DNA of 64,000 nt from Ascaphus truei (lineage: Eukaryota; Chordata; Amphibia; Anura; Ascaphidae): contig CM071573.1 in the NCBI GenBank assembly GCA_036426205.1, forward strand, positions 77,827,114 to 77,891,113, read 5' to 3'. Position numbers and translations under genes: made by a program. Below, piece after piece: positions 21,149 through 33,674 of the stretch (positions are counted from its first letter, which is position 1; each line of letters opens with the position of its first letter). The notes under the pieces are model-generated. The model was given only the letters and a program-made list of their open reading frames with translations. It searched no databases and had not been told where the DNA came from.

Positions 21149-21384
21149 AGATTTATAGATAGATACACACATACATATACACAATTGAGGAACAATTCTC
21201 TTCTTGCTACATATTGCTGATTTGCCCAATATTGCACTGCATTTAAAAAGCTAATATCCCTTCTCTATTTTAATAGTATATACCCCCTCCATGGTAAAGA
21301 CACAGATGACTCCGCATGGATAAGTTATCTTTTATCTGCACTGTGTGAACTTGTTGTTAACTAACCAGAGCCGTTCTTGACACA

Positions 21385-21695
21385 TGTTCTCCGTAACCCT
21401 GCACTGGCTGCCTGTAAAATAGCACATTTATTTCAAGATTAGCTTGTTGACATTCAAAGTCCTACATGGCCAGGGTCTCATCTGAGAGAGCTTCTAGTTC
21501 CCTACACTCCCAATCGATCTGCAGGTGACGGATTCCTAACAGTTCCCAGAATCTCTTTGACTTACTCTATCTCCCGAGCTCTCAGCCACGCTGCTCCCAC
21601 TCTCTGGAACAATCTGCCTCGTACAATGCGAGAGATCCCGTCTGGGAATCTATAAACAGGCTCAAGACCTACTGTACCTGTTTACCCAGTCATTT
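21385..21695 (+). mobile_element. CR1/L2-like LINE, ORF C-terminal fragment
   Basis: The frame reads FKVLHGQGLI, LVPYTPNRSAGD and SRALSHAAPTLWNNLPRTMR. The AP-x-LWN-x-LP motif near the C-terminus of L2/CR1-clade reverse transcriptases is clear. Frameshifted and truncated. Confidence 0.7.
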
Positions 21696-21744
21696 AATTA
21701 ATGAACCACAAGCTGTCCAGCATTTAATAGCTAAAGTACCATCC

Positions 21745-22800
21745 TATCCTTTGATGTATCTGTGTCTGTGATGAAATCCAAAACCTATGCCAAAATAGGT
21801 GTACTTTACAGGAACAAATCCTCCCTAAGGCTTTGGACATGGTCAGGCAGATGGCGCTGAGCCGCGCTGAGGCAGCAGACTTACCCCCGGCACCCTTTAT
21901 GAGGGCGGATTTAGGAGGCGCTTCCGCAGGCGTGCGGAGGCGACAGATCAATTTTAGTTTTGGCGCTGAGGGGAGTGGAGGGCCGGTCACGTGAGCGGTT
22001 CGCCCGATGAGTGCGAACCAGCTCCGTGATGTCACTGGCCCGCCCCCGGACGGCGCGCGCACTAAGGCCAGGGAAAGCACCCGCTTTCCCTCAGCCCCCG
22101 CATGGCTGCAGTCTCTATGGACTCAGCCTAAGTCTGCTGGTCAGAAAGCGTATTGCACAGCAGATGCTAATGCCAATTATCGACTATGGGGACATAGTTT
22201 ACGGCTTGGCACCCCAAACCCACCTTTGCAAAACTTGACACCCTCTACAATTCAATATGCCGTTTTGTTTGCCAATGCAACTACAACACACATCACTGCA
22301 AAATGCTCAAAGAACTAGATTGGTCATCACCTGAGTCTAGTTCATCTTTCCAGTATTGCCTTCAAATACTTTTTGAGCAAGCTACCCAGCTACCTGAACA
22401 AGCTCCTCACCCCTAGCACATGCAGCACCTATCACCTGAGATCAGACTCCAAAAGACTGTTCATGGTCCCAAGGTTCAGCAAAGAATCCGGCCGCTTCTC
22501 CTTCTCTTACCATGCACCCCAAAACTGGAACAACCTACCAGAGACTCTCACAGCCATCACCAGTCTAAGTTCTTTCAAAACTAAAAGCTGTCTCACATTT
22601 TAATCTGGTTTGTAACTGTTACACAAGCCTATAATACAGTATATATTATTATATTATATAATGTCTTGTATATAATGTATACACTGTTCACTTATGAAAC
22701 CATGTATTTGTCATCTTAACTCTGTGCCCAGGACATACTTGAAAACGAGTGGTAACTCTCAATGTATTACTTCCTGATAAAACATTTTATAAACAAAATG
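21745..22800 (+). mobile_element. LINE (CR1/L2/Rex group) C-terminal fragment split by a MITE
   Basis: Before the MITE: KTYAKIGVLYRNKSSL. After it: SLLVRKRIAQQMLM, IIDYGDIVYG, NYNTHHCKMLKELDW, LSKLPSYLNKLL and APQNWNNLPETLT. These are standard reverse-transcriptase C-terminal blocks. The frame continues across the MITE if one TAA copy is removed. Confidence 0.8.
21829..22128. mobile_element. Harbinger-like MITE, 300 bp, TAA target duplication
   Basis: Termini GGCTTTGGACATGG and, in complement, GGCTGAGTCCATAG are flanked by TAA at 21826-21828 and 22129-22131. The interior is CpG-rich. The host LINE reading frame shows a single TAA before insertion. Confidence 0.8.
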
Positions 22801-23151
22801 TTTCCTTGTGTTTGGTCTCATTTAAAACCTTAAAATAGTTTGTTCTTTTCCCCTTTTTGTAATAGAAGTGCTTTGGGTCCCATAGGGAGAAAAACGCTAC
22901 ATACATAAAAATAAATTTAAAAAAAAAGTTTATTTGTTATCTTTCCATGTGCTCCTGAACTGTATTACATGACAGTATATTACTTACCTGTAAATGCAGA
23001 GCAATATTGGGCAAATTAGAAATATACAGCAAGATAAGAAAGAATGTGTTAATGTTTTTGGACTATGCACAATGGTAATAATGATCTCAGGATTATTTTC
23101 CTGTTATATGTAACAGCACTTTTTGGAGTAGAGATAAGATATACACAGAGT

Positions 23152-23212
23152 ATGTATGTATGTATGTATGTATGTATGTATGTATGTATGTATGTATGTA
23201 TGTATGCATGCA
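23152..23212. repeat. (TATG)n microsatellite
   Basis: Tetranucleotide run, about 14 units. Confidence 0.95.
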
Positions 23213-23319
23213 CCTTATTATGCATCCTGATCACTATCCTGCACCTCCAATTGTGTTTTTTCCCAAGTATTTTTTTTTATTTTTGTACAAGACACGTAAT
23301 AATTTTTTTAAAATATAGT

Positions 23320-23585
23320 TTCATACATAGGCGTGCACCCCTTATTCTATAGGACATAGGCGTGCGCCCCTTATTCTATAGGACATATGCGTGCGCCCCT
23401 TATTCTATAGGACATAGGCGTGCGCCCCTATTCTTATAGGAATAGGGGGCGCCCCTATTCTATCGGACATAGGGCGTGCGCCCCTTATTATAGGACATAG
23501 GCGTGCGCCCCTTATTCTATAGGACATAGGCGTGCGCCCCTTATTCTATAGGACATAGGCGTGCGCCCCTTATTCTATAGGAATA
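23320..23585. repeat. Minisatellite, 28-29 bp unit, about 9 copies
   Basis: Unit GGACATAGGCGTGCGCCCCT-TATTCTATA, with one degenerate pair of units near 23430-23480. Confidence 0.95.
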
Positions 23586-23589
23586 CGGT

Positions 23590-24235
23590 TTTAAGAAATC
23601 TCTTTTTGTCTCTTTTCTCGTCTCACAATAGAAGATAACAGAATTCCGCAGGCATCCCCCGCGAGCGTTTGCCGAATTAAACATTCTACGGGTCAGACCC
23701 CCACAGGGGTGCGAGTACCAAGACTTTACACCCATTCTGAAGCCTCAGACACAACAACAATTGGGGCCTTACTCTATATGCTCCTATGCAGCCATTCTCA
23801 GCCAAAACTGCCCCGAACGGCTGTATGAGACTATAGAATTACCCCCTCCGCAAGTGTGTGTCAAATCCATGTATAATAGCGGAGGTAGGGGGGAGTGTGG
23901 AAGAGATTCATAGCTCCGTGTGTTTTGCTTAAGTATGTTTGAAGGTATGCAGAAAACTCCCATCTCGTGAAAGGCTACAATTTTCAACTCTAGTTTCTCA
24001 GAAACATGTTCTTCCCACAGCAGGCTTCAGCGTAATTATCCTACTCCTTCATACTGCAAACAGAGGAGGGTTGTTTTGAGATTCTTGGGCAAGATTGTGA
24101 CAGAACCATCTGCCGCTTTCAAATTTGAGGCCAGGTAACCCGTACAAAGAACGGAGGCCCGTCACAAATGTGAGGGACACCTCAGCCCCCGAAAATCTTG
24201 AATTGGTTGTCCCCCGAGGGTGTTTTTAACCCCTT
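23590..24235. other. Non-coding, nothing recognised
   Basis: Mixed composition, no clear repeat or exon. Confidence 0.5.
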
Positions 24236-24319
24236 CAATTTTTTATTAAGACAATTGAAAAGGCAAAGAAGGGTGGGTCGCCGTGTTGGTCATTTCTTCC
24301 ATAAATTAACGCAGGAGGG

Positions 24320-24490
24320 AGGGGGCGTACAGAGTATGATACCTTTTATTGGACCAACACGTAGTTGATGTTACACGCTTTCCAACCTCTCAGGCAGAGA
24401 CAGACCCGATGAAGGACCCTGAGGGGTTGGAAAGCTCGTAACATATCAACTACTTGTTGATCCAATAAAAGTTATCATGCCCCTTACTCC
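24320..24490. mobile_element. Palindromic MITE (family P)
   Basis: The arms CCTTTTATTGGACCAACACG and GTTGATCCAATAAAAG are inverted, with TTCCAACCTCTC and its complement inside. A second copy at 50760-51505 is split by an LTR. Confidence 0.8.
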
Positions 24491-24794
24491 CTCTCTTGCT
24501 ACTACTGACCATAATGTGTGCAGCCGGTGCTTCAAGGGTTAATAGTATCCATATGACTAATGTGGTTCTCCGCTAGGGCCACTCCAATGAATGAGTGATA
24601 TCTGTGGTCGGCATCCCTTGCAGGGACTGAGGGACTAGTACCCACAAGCACACCGTAAGCAGAACAAATAATGTCCCACATTTAAAGCTGCCACGAAGTA
24701 TACTGAAATAGGAATAACTCACTGTGTAGGTTCCTTGATCCGCCAATGTGGTCCAAATCGCGGGTTCCAAACGGCGTGCTGATCCGCCCAACAA

Positions 24795-25012
24795 GGTGAA
24801 CAAACAGGGTAGGAAAAAAGGCAGAGCATTGCCAGAAAAACGGAGGAGGCTCACGTATGAAAAGAAAAATTATTTATCAGATAAGGGGACCATAACTGAC
24901 CCCCTCAGTAAGCAACAACGCGACGCACCTACGCGTTTCGGGCGACACGTATTTTCATACGCGAGCCTCCTCCGTTTTCTGGCAGTGCTCTGCCTTTTTT
25001 CCTACCCCGTTT
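24795..25012. repeat. Long inverted repeat of Penelope pLTR type
   Basis: The arms 24810-24868 and 24948-25005 (GGCAGAGCATTGCCAGAAAA and complement) flank a degenerate ribozyme core, minus strand 24955-24928 (TATGAAAA...CGAAACGCGTAGG). Confidence 0.7.
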
Positions 25013-25099
25013 ACTGACCATTTAAAACATTTTTTTTTTTTAAGTAAACAAGCAGCGCATGTAACCTTCAACATTACAGTGCCAATAATAGTACATTAT

Positions 25100-27010
25100 T
25101 CGGTGTTTAAAGCAGAAATACTCCATTCCCCTTTTTCTTTATCTGTAAAAGCATGCGACAATGTATAATTCTACATCCTTACCTAAGCTGGCAATCGTTT
25201 GGTGCTCCTGTTATAAATCCTGATTGTGTGCCTAATGAAATGGCCACCTTCTAACTTTGTGCTGCAGTTTGTGAAATGTGGCAGCTGATATGCAACATTA
25301 TATTACGAAGTGTTACACATTATTTTTACAGCTTTCTGAGCAATAGTCAGAACTGTTTGGAACACAGCAACAGATCTGTTTGTGATACTTTGTTGCCAAA
25401 GGGCAAAGTCAAAAAAGGTGTGTCCGAGTCTGTTTCAAAAGAGATGACTTTCTAAAATGGTTGCTGTAGCAAAGGATGATCAGTACATTACAACAACAAA
25501 ATTTAAAATGGCATTAAAAGTTTAAATAAAATGCAGACAGTATTATCCAATACTATAGAACGGATTAAAAAGAATACATATGATCTTTCATGTTTTTCTT
25601 CTTTAAACGTATAATAATTTGATGGCAGATAAGAAAAACATAGTCTGCCCATTATTGATACAAAGTCTCTACTGGACATAGTTTACAAATGTTATTTTAT
25701 TGCCTGAGGCATAGGGACATAATGGGACCTTTGGAAGGTCACAAGAAGCTGGAAATGAAAGTCAGTAAGTCAGTAAGTCACTCCTTTTTACGACACAGAG
25801 AGCGCATAACATTTACTTGCATCGCAGTGCAGTGTTCCTCTGGTAACTAAGAGAGTTCTTAATCACGCGTATGAAGTTATATAGCCTATATTCATGTTTT
25901 TATACGATTACAGCTATAAATATTGGCTCAATAAATGGCACAGAATCACAGCGTGGAACGAATCTACACATCTCCGGGTCAAAGAGGACGACTAAAAGAT
26001 TAAACTTCCTAATAATTAGAGGTTATTCCCATTAATAGATGTTATTAACAGCACTGCAAACTGTAGTATTAGTGTGTGTAATGTTAAACCCAAGTTGAAA
26101 AAGGCTAGTCACTTTATTTATTTCAAATATTTTCTAACTCTAAATACTGTATGTATAGTTCTGTGCAAACTGCACATTTAGAAAATAAAGATTATAGCAT
26201 TAAAGGACATTGACGTCACACCATCATATCCCGCTGGGATTTAAATACCCAAGGACAGATTGGCACTGGAATCCAGGTCAGGGAGGACTTGGCAGTGGAA
26301 CCCGCCTTCTGCTCAGCCCAGAGTGTGGAAACATGTTTGAGATTCTTGCACCAGCAGAAAACAGTGACAAACGTATGCTAATAAAAAAAATTAAATATAT
26401 AAAACACAGAGGCGTATTCATTAAACTCAGATATTGTCAATATCAAATCTCCATGTAATTTGGCGCGGAAAAAAATCTGACGTTTTCGCTGTGTTCATTA
26501 AGAGTTATCCATGCATTGGAAAGGATGCCTGACGTATTATTGGAATGGACTTTGCGATATAGGGATCAGATCTCGTTTATTAAGCTATAGATTAAAGGAA
26601 CAACGACACCAGTTTGCAAGTATTTAAAAAAAAAATTTTTTAAAGTGAACAATAAATGAAAAAGTGATTTTATACAATGGAAGTGTCCATTGCCTGTTTT
26701 ATCATATAAACATTTTACTAACTCTTTTCATTGTATGGAAACCGCATTGTAAATCAGGCTTGTAGGTCTTCCAGTATTACCGCTCCATATAACCATTCCC
26801 CAAAATATACACTAATATCAGAAGGATAAAACCAGGCGAAAGCTTTATACAGGGACACTAAGAAACGCATATTCAGAATATCTTGCAGTAATGAATATTA
26901 TTGCAAACGCTGACACTGGCAATACTAAATTCAATGCTTCGAGGTCTCCTTTTTAAAAAAAATATTATAAATATCCATTTTTAGTAAAAATGTTGCATAG
27001 GATTGTGTTC
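25100..27010. other. AT-rich non-coding region
   Basis: 25108-25180 shares about 70 bases with the repeat at 12380. The rest (25200-27000) holds no recognised gene or element. Confidence 0.5.
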
Positions 27011-27013
27011 AAC

Positions 27014-27362
27014 ATAGGGTAACCATATTTGTCCCGGCAAAAGCGTCACGCATGCGCAGTTGGCATGCGTGAAGAGCGCTTGCCGACTGCGCACGCTCGA
27101 TCGCCACTTGCCGGCTGCTCGTGCGCAATCGACACTTGCCGACTGAGCATGCCCAAACGGCGTTTGCCGGTCTCGCATGCGCAAACGGCGTTTGCCGGTC
27201 TCGCATGCGCAAACGGGGTTTGCCGGTCTCGCATGTGCACGAGCGATCGGAGCTCGCCAGGAGAACAAAAAAAAAAACACGGGACAGCACCCGAAAAAGT
27301 CAGGACAGAGCCCCAAAAACCTGGACTGTCCCGGCTAAACCAGGGCGTGTGGTCAACCCCAA
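27014..27362. mobile_element. hAT-like MITE with internal 24-bp tandem units
   Basis: Starts AGGGTAACCATATTTGTCCC and ends with GACTGTCCCGG...GGTCAACCC. Inside, GCATGCGCAAACGGCGTTTG-CCGGTCTC is repeated about three times. Confidence 0.6.
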
Positions 27363-27435
27363 TAAAGCAGTTCCTTTTATTTCATATTAAACAATTACAC
27401 AGAAAGGGCTATTGCAATATTTTTTTATAAAATGA

Positions 27436-27800
27436 CTATACACCAGAGTCAATAAAGGTACGCAGGGAACAGGAATGAATTAACAGATACCCAGTACTTA
27501 CATAATGAAGCCTTCTGTTGCCAGGGCAGCATATCCTTATAAGAAGCTGGACATTAACTTGCTCTGATCCCTCCTGCCCTCCTGCACTGCTGTGTGTGAT
27601 CACCTCCCAGCTCTTGCCACAGTCTGTTACAATGACCCACAGCTTAATACTAGTGAGTTTGCATTGTCTCTGTATATCTAATAGAGCATTTTCAGGGGGC
27701 GTGGTCAGCAGCCAAAGTGAGGCTCGCTGGACAGGAAGTTGTTCCCTCACATGTGAAGCAGTGTTGGGTTTCTGTGAGCTCTGAGCTGTGCGTGAGTTGT
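27436..27800 (-). other. Weak candidate 5' exon
   Basis: The minus strand shows a GC-box-like CCACGCCCCC and then a G-rich stretch ending at GTAAGTACTG (donor 27501). GTAAGT is frequent by chance; listed only because the PRXL2A 5'UTR exon must lie on this side. Confidence 0.15.
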
Positions 27801-27805
27801 ATGTA

Positions 27806-27966
27806 CTGTATAATTATGTTTATGTAACACCAAGAAGGTGCGCAGTGCTTTACAACATGACAATAGAAGGTAAATTCATTACAAACAATGGGAACCAGTG
27901 CCAAGGTAAATGACAGCATAATGTAAAAGAAACCCCCGCCCCTAAGAGCTTACAATCTAATTGTAA
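27806..27966 (-). mobile_element. CR1/L2-type LINE 3' tail, reversed
   Basis: GCGCAGTGCTTTACAACATG...AAGAGCTTACAATCTAAT is the complement of the usual tail. Confidence 0.7.
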
Positions 27967-28084
27967 AGTGTTAAATGTGTTCTTCCTACAGTATCAGGAG
28001 TATTACTAGCAGAATATAGGATCTGTATTTTGTTTTATAGCTGCGCTGCAATAAGCAAGAAAGAGCTAGTGCTCTCAGACTATG

Positions 28085-28575
28085 TTTCATTCCCTCTTTA
28101 AGCAGCAGTCCAAGCTGTCGTTTTTTTTTAAATTATAATTCCCCCCCCCCCCCCCCCCCCCCCCCCCCTTTAATATGCACATCAATACAATCCGCACAAT
28201 GATAAGTAATTAGCTAAGTTGCCGATCGATCCCTTCTCCTGTGATCGATGGGCGAAGATTCGGTTCGAGGGTTCACAAAATGGCCGTCAGTGCAGCAGAA
28301 GAGGACCAAAGATGCAAAGTTCTATGGGGAAGATCATGTGACCAGTCAGTCACTAGCTACAATTGCTGCACTGCTAGAGAGAGGGCAGGGCTCAAAAAGG
28401 GGTGTGCCAGAGAGCCTATTTCAGAAGGGCATGTGACTTTGTAAATGGTTGCTATAGAAACAAAAAATGCTTGTTACATTATAATACATAAAAAATTTCA
28501 TTCACCAATGTTTTTTTGGTTTTTTTTAAATGCTTCAAGTATTTTATCATAGTACAGAACTGATTTATTTTAAAA
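28085..28575. repeat. Interspersed repeat (family B) with poly-C tract
   Basis: Same order of blocks as 14821-15250; contains an uninterrupted C run at 28141-28168. Confidence 0.75.
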
Positions 28576-28600
28576 AAAACAAAAAAAAACATGTAGAATA

Positions 28601-28935
28601 CAGGCATACCCCGCATTAACGTACGCAATGGGACCAGAGCATGTATGTAAAACGAAAATGTACTTAAAGTAAAGCACTCCCTTTTTTCCCCACTTATCCA
28701 TGCATGTACTGCACTGCAATCATTATATACGTGCATAACTGATGTAAATAATGCATTTGTAACAGGCTCTATAGTCTCCCCGCTTGCGCACAGCTTCGGT
28801 GCAGGTAGGGAGTTCAACTTTGCTGTTCAGGACGTGCTGACAGGTGCATGCGCGAGCTGCCGTTTGACTATTGGACGATATGTACTTACTCGCGAGTGTC
28901 CTTAAAGTGAGTGTGCTTAAAGCGGGGTATGCCTG
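28601..28935. mobile_element. Tigger-type MITE, 335 bp, copy 2
   Basis: CAGGCATACCCC...GGGGTATGCCTG with flanking TA on each side; inserted in the tail of the family B repeat. Confidence 0.9.
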
Positions 28936-29234
28936 TACTACTTGGTCTGCAGCTTTAAAATGCTATATCTGTTAACGCAGAAGTTTCAATTATTTTTGTG
29001 AGTCACAGACTTCAATAAAGTTTCCCTGGTAAAAATTAGCAGACCCAGACACCCCAAATTTCACTGACTTTGACCTTTGCAGGTGTACATATCTGCTAAA
29101 TGTGATCTTTTGCCATACATGGAGATTTAAATCAAGCTGAATGGATCCAAAATGTATTATCATTATTTAGCATGATCTGTATCTTATATTTTCTCCCATA
29201 GCATGATACATGTGTAAATAATTATTTGTATTTA

Positions 29235-29560
29235 GTTTTAAAGCAGCAATCCGCCATTACAACACCATTTTTTCCAGGATGGGAACCCACGGGGGGAAGG
29301 GGGGAAGGGTGAGAGGGGGGCGCCTTTCCGTTACAGTGAAACTTACAAGTACAGTTACCGGCGTTACTGCCTCGTTTCGTTGTGGGTTTAATCAGCCTTC
29401 CTATTGGCTTGCAGGACCCGTAATATTTAAATCTCCATTTTGTATCCCCGGTAAAACACCGGTAAGTATCACAGAAACCTGTTGATACCTGGTGCAGAAA
29501 ATACTGTGCTTCTTCTCTTGAAAAAAAACCAGCAGCCGGAATTGCTGCCGTAATAAATTT
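29235..29560. repeat. Interspersed repeat, family A-like
   Basis: GCAGCAATCCGCCATTACAA and TTCCTATTGGCTTGCAGGAC; partly related to family A. Confidence 0.45.
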
Positions 29561-29673
29561 AGTTAAGAATGTACAGACCATTATAGTCAATTATTACATA
29601 TGTACTGGTTCTCCTCTCTTGCGTAGCTAAAGAAAAACTACTGATAAAATATCCTCGTGTGTAAATGCTAGAT

Positions 29674-29855
29674 CAGGTGTGGCCACTCCAGTCCTCAAGG
29701 TCCACCAACAGGTCAGGTTTTCAGGATATCCCTGCTTCAGCACAGGTGGCTGAGTCGAAGACTGAGCCACTGATTGGGCCACCTGTGCTGAAGCAGGGAT
29801 ATCGTGAAAACCTGACCTGTTGGTGGACCTTGAGGACTGGAGTTGCCCAGCCCTG
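29674..29855. mobile_element. hAT palindromic MITE
   Basis: Complete palindromic copy, CAGGTGTGGCCACTCC to GTTGCCCAGCCCTG. Confidence 0.8.
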
Positions 29856-30274
29856 GTCTAAATGACAATTTTAACTTCTTTTTAACAACACCTCACCATT
29901 GGCACAAGGCAGTTTCCTGGCAGAAGAACCAAAACGACGTTTCTAAATGTCGGCAAATGTTGATGACATTTTCCACCTGGCTTAATATATAATCACAAAG
30001 TCTTCCATTCAATATTTAGAGTTAATCCCTTCCGAACATGAAGAATAAATGTCTTTAGTCTGATAATCATAATGTGTATTCTTTTGAGAAACAGTGAAAG
30101 GGTGAATCCGAGCTCGTGCTTTCAGAGGTGCTGATGGATGAGGTACAGTAAATAACTTGAACTCCTTGCAGCTACTGCTGCTGTGTGTGGCAGCCCTCCC
30201 AGGTCCACAAAGTTCCACCGCGGAGAATCCTCGAGGATCACGGCAGGAAAAAGAGAAACACGGAGCCCTCCATA

Positions 30275-30705
30275 GGTAGGTAAATGGTATATTTATGTAG
30301 ATAAAATGATTAAGTAGCAACTTATAATTAGGTAATATTTAGTGGGTAAATCACAATGCACTGTGCCCTCGGCCGTACGAGAGGCCAGGGAAGTGTGGTG
30401 TTTAGCCGGCTTCAAGTCCCTCACGCTGGGGTTGGCTAGATGACATCGGCGATCCTGCACTTCCGGTGAGACGCAACCCGGAGGGACTCGCCATGCAGGA
30501 GACTGATGTGAATCCAGGACGCCCCGTCAGGCAATGCGGCAGACACTGATTGAAAATTAGCTGTGCCAAAACCGCTACGCGTTTCAATCAATTCTGTTCT
30601 TCATCAGGGGTCCGAATTGGGATTTACCCACTAAATATTACATTAACTAATTATAAGTTGCTACGTACTCATCTTATCTACATAAATATACCATTTACTT
30701 ATCTC
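30275..30705. repeat. Penelope pLTR-type inverted repeat with ribozyme core
   Basis: The arms 30278-30355 and 30625-30703 (GGTATATTTATGTAGATAA and complement) enclose, on the minus strand 30614-30572, CTGATGA...GAAACGCGTA. Helix II is weak (A/T-rich), so this copy is probably decayed. Confidence 0.65.
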
Positions 30706-30929
30706 TGATTAGTAAGTTAAGTTAATAATAGTAAAGTAAGAAAATAAATATTGGTTGCGTCTATTAAGGTTATTTTATAATAATTTGTAGGAAAAACGTT
30801 GAATCCAAAGTACTTTCCTAAAGCAGGGTATCCAGTTTTTCCTAACCTCATTTAAAAGATCCGTTTTTTAAGCTGTGCCATGTCAAAAAAATATTTAAAA
30901 CCTTTGTTTCTGGAACTAATATTATTATC

Positions 30930-31395
30930 TCTCTTATAGATTATTCGTAAAGCGCCAACAGATTCCGCAGCGGGGAACAGACGGTGGCGGATTTACCATC
31001 AGGCCCGGGAGTAGGGTGGCAGAGTTTGGGGAGCCCTTGCCGCCCCGGGCATTCGCGGTCGTGCGCATGCGCGATCAGCACTTGCCGGACACTAGTGCAC
31101 ATGGCAAGCGCCGCCCGCGCGTGCGCAGAATCAGCTGGCAAGCGTCGATCGCGCTTGCGTGGTCCGGAAACATGACCTCACATGGCGTCGCGTGAACAGA
31201 ACGGCACGGCACTGGAGGAGGAGGGCGGCACCAGGTGAATGCCTAAGGGCGGCATTTTTTAAAATCCGATACTAGGTACAGAGTAATGTAAATTACATAA
31301 ACAGAGTCACATACCAAATTAGGACAAACATGCACAAACAGATACTGCAGGTAACGAGGGCCCTGCCCGTGAGAGCTTACAATCTATAGAATACA
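30930..31395 (-). mobile_element. CR1/L2-type tail, reversed, split by a MITE-like insert
   Basis: AAAGCGCCAACAGATTCCGC (30950-30970) and GGGCCCTGCCCGTGAGAGCT-TACAATCT (31358-31388) belong to one tail. In between, about 30985-31260, is a CpG-rich hAT-like insert beginning GGTGGCGGATTTACCATCAG. Confidence 0.55.
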
Positions 31396-31914
31396 TTTGT
31401 AGTTAATAGATCCTGGGAATGATGCAATATTTTGCTTCAGGTGTAACCACAAACACAATCACTGTGATGTGCAGTGTGATAAGATTTTCCTGTGCGCTGC
31501 CCACGTGATCCACGTAATAACTTTCACCAGATAGCTGTAAGTTTCTCTGTCATTAGCCGTTCCCTCCTCTGTCTTGTGATAAAGACACGCACACAAGTTC
31601 ATGTTGGCTGGAACGCATTACTTAATATTTCTCCATTTATTCCATGATTCACGCGTCTTGGTACACGTTATACTGTATCATTCACATACCATTTAATGTC
31701 TCTTTTTTTTTTTTCATAGAAATTGTGAATTATAGCGATGGATCACTTTTACTTGGCATCAGACTCTCCTAAAATCAGATACTGTACCGCTCCCTTTTAA
31801 ATAGCACGTCAGCCAATGCCGTTACTGCAGAGTTTATGAACTCCTATGCGTGATGTATATGTTAGCAAGTAAGCTCTTACCACAAAGATAAGTAGTATGG
31901 ATTGCAGCAAGTAG

Positions 31915-32062
31915 CAGGGGTGGGCAACTCCAGTCCTCAAGGGCCACCAAAAGGTCAGGTTTTCAGGATATCCCTGCTTCAGCACAGGTGGCTCAATCAG
32001 TCTGCTTCAGTACAGGTGGCTCAGTCTTTGACTGAGCCTCTGATTGAGCCACCTGTGCTAAA
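31915..32062. mobile_element. hAT palindromic MITE
   Basis: CAGGGGTGGGCAACTCCAG to GAGCCACCTGTGCT; right terminus lost. Confidence 0.8.
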
Positions 32063-32116
32063 TGGCAATGTAAATGTACAGGTTGTTGTTGGCAAAGAAG
32101 GGTGGGTATCATACCA

Positions 32117-32500
32117 CTTAGGCTAAGGCCCCGCTCCCTCAGTCAGCGCGCCCGCACTGCAGACCGGCGGCGCGCTGACAGGCACAGACCGCGATATGCT
32201 GTCTCTAGGGAGCCGGGGGGCGAGAGTGGGAGGGGGGGGGGCATAGTAAAGCTTTGCCAGATCGTGGTTCCGTGGTGCCGTCCACCCCCCCACCACCACC
32301 CCCACACACAACACATACATATACACTCACACATTTTTCCCCGCAGCTCCTTCTCTGCTCCCCTCCCAAGCCGCCCCCCATCCGTAGCTCCTTCCCTCCC
32401 CTCCTCCCTATTGGCTGACTCGCGTACCACGTGACGCGTCAGCGCTGAAAAGCACAAGCCGGTTGTAGCTCCAGCAGGCTGACGCGTCACAGTACGTAGT
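32117..32500. mobile_element. Harbinger-like MITE, right end not defined
   Basis: TAA-GGCCCCGCTCCCTCAG terminus, CpG-rich interior (CAGCGCGCC...GGCGCGCTG), matching the family at 38900. Confidence 0.5.
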
Positions 32501-32504
32501 CAGC

Positions 32505-33670
32505 CCTGCTGGAAGGAGACAGTGGGGGCAAGGACCATTCGGGTAAGGGTCTGGTGTCCCGCGGAGCGGGTTCACAACCTTACTCCCTCCTCTGTTACTA
32601 TAATAGTGTTGCACACTTTTCTTTGTTACCGTGGTTTCCAATTTTCATTTGAAATATTTAATTTCTCTGAAACTATTCCAGCAAATTGTCTGAAAACGTT
32701 GTACAAGTTGCAAAATAACACATTTAATGTTTTGTATGAAGACTCCCATCGATGAGATGTACTGGTTCATTTTTGGTTATCACTTCAAAAAACTAATTCC
32801 AAGAGGGGGGGCTGCACCGATTTGGCTGAAAACTCTGGCAGATCTCAGTTAGGATGGCAGAAAGGTCCCCTCAACGTTTCATCAGAAGCAATCAAGGTGT
32901 TTGGCCTGTGGAGAGAGAACATGAACAAAAAAAACAGACAAACAAAAAAAGACACTTGTGTCAAAAAGTCTAGTTGAAGTCTTTGCTCGCTCATCCAAAA
33001 AGCCGTCTGATCATCGCTGTACGGTATGTTAAACGAGCACAGAAGCAGCCACACTAATTGGCTCACAATTGTGTATTAAAAGAAAAGCTCCATGAGAACA
33101 ATAAAATACTGGAGAGGTGTTTGACATTTTTAGTGCACTGCTAAAGGGAAACAGATGTTTTCTAGCTCCCGTAATACTTTAGGTAGTCCATAAAATAGGG
33201 TTAGATCACCCAGCATTAGAGAATAATGAGCATAATTAACATTATTAACTCGATGACAAACTGCACTGGGCTTCAGGTGAAAGCGGATCCTCCCGTAAGC
33301 AGAGGAGACTTTGAGGAAGATGGTATGTTACCTGGGTTACATCTAATCGGAGGTTACCCGATCTGGTTAACCTTCAAAGTAACGAGGCAGGTTGGGAACT
33401 GAGCCAGGAAAACAGACGTGTGTGTGTCTGGAACCTTACGGAAATCCATGATGCATAAATGGAACACACAAAGTGACGGGAATGTCATTATACATTCAGA
33501 TCGGTTCTTCTGCATGTCTACCTATACACAAAGGTATTTATTAAATACAATAAATGCATTGGAGTGCATGAGAACTGAACACACCCGTGGAGTGCTAATT
33601 TAAATGAGCATTAAGGGCAAAGCCAGAGGTTTTTTTTTAATCGAAATATCCCACACTCTTGGGTGTACAT
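32505..33670. other. Non-coding, nothing recognised
   Basis: No exon-like or repeat structure I can name. Confidence 0.45.
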
Positions 33671-33674
33671 TAAA

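Noticed and set aside
27009..27430. Overlapping open frames on both strands with repeated CACETG/RMRKRG-like motifs
   Set aside because: Produced by a 24-bp tandem unit inside a hAT-like MITE.
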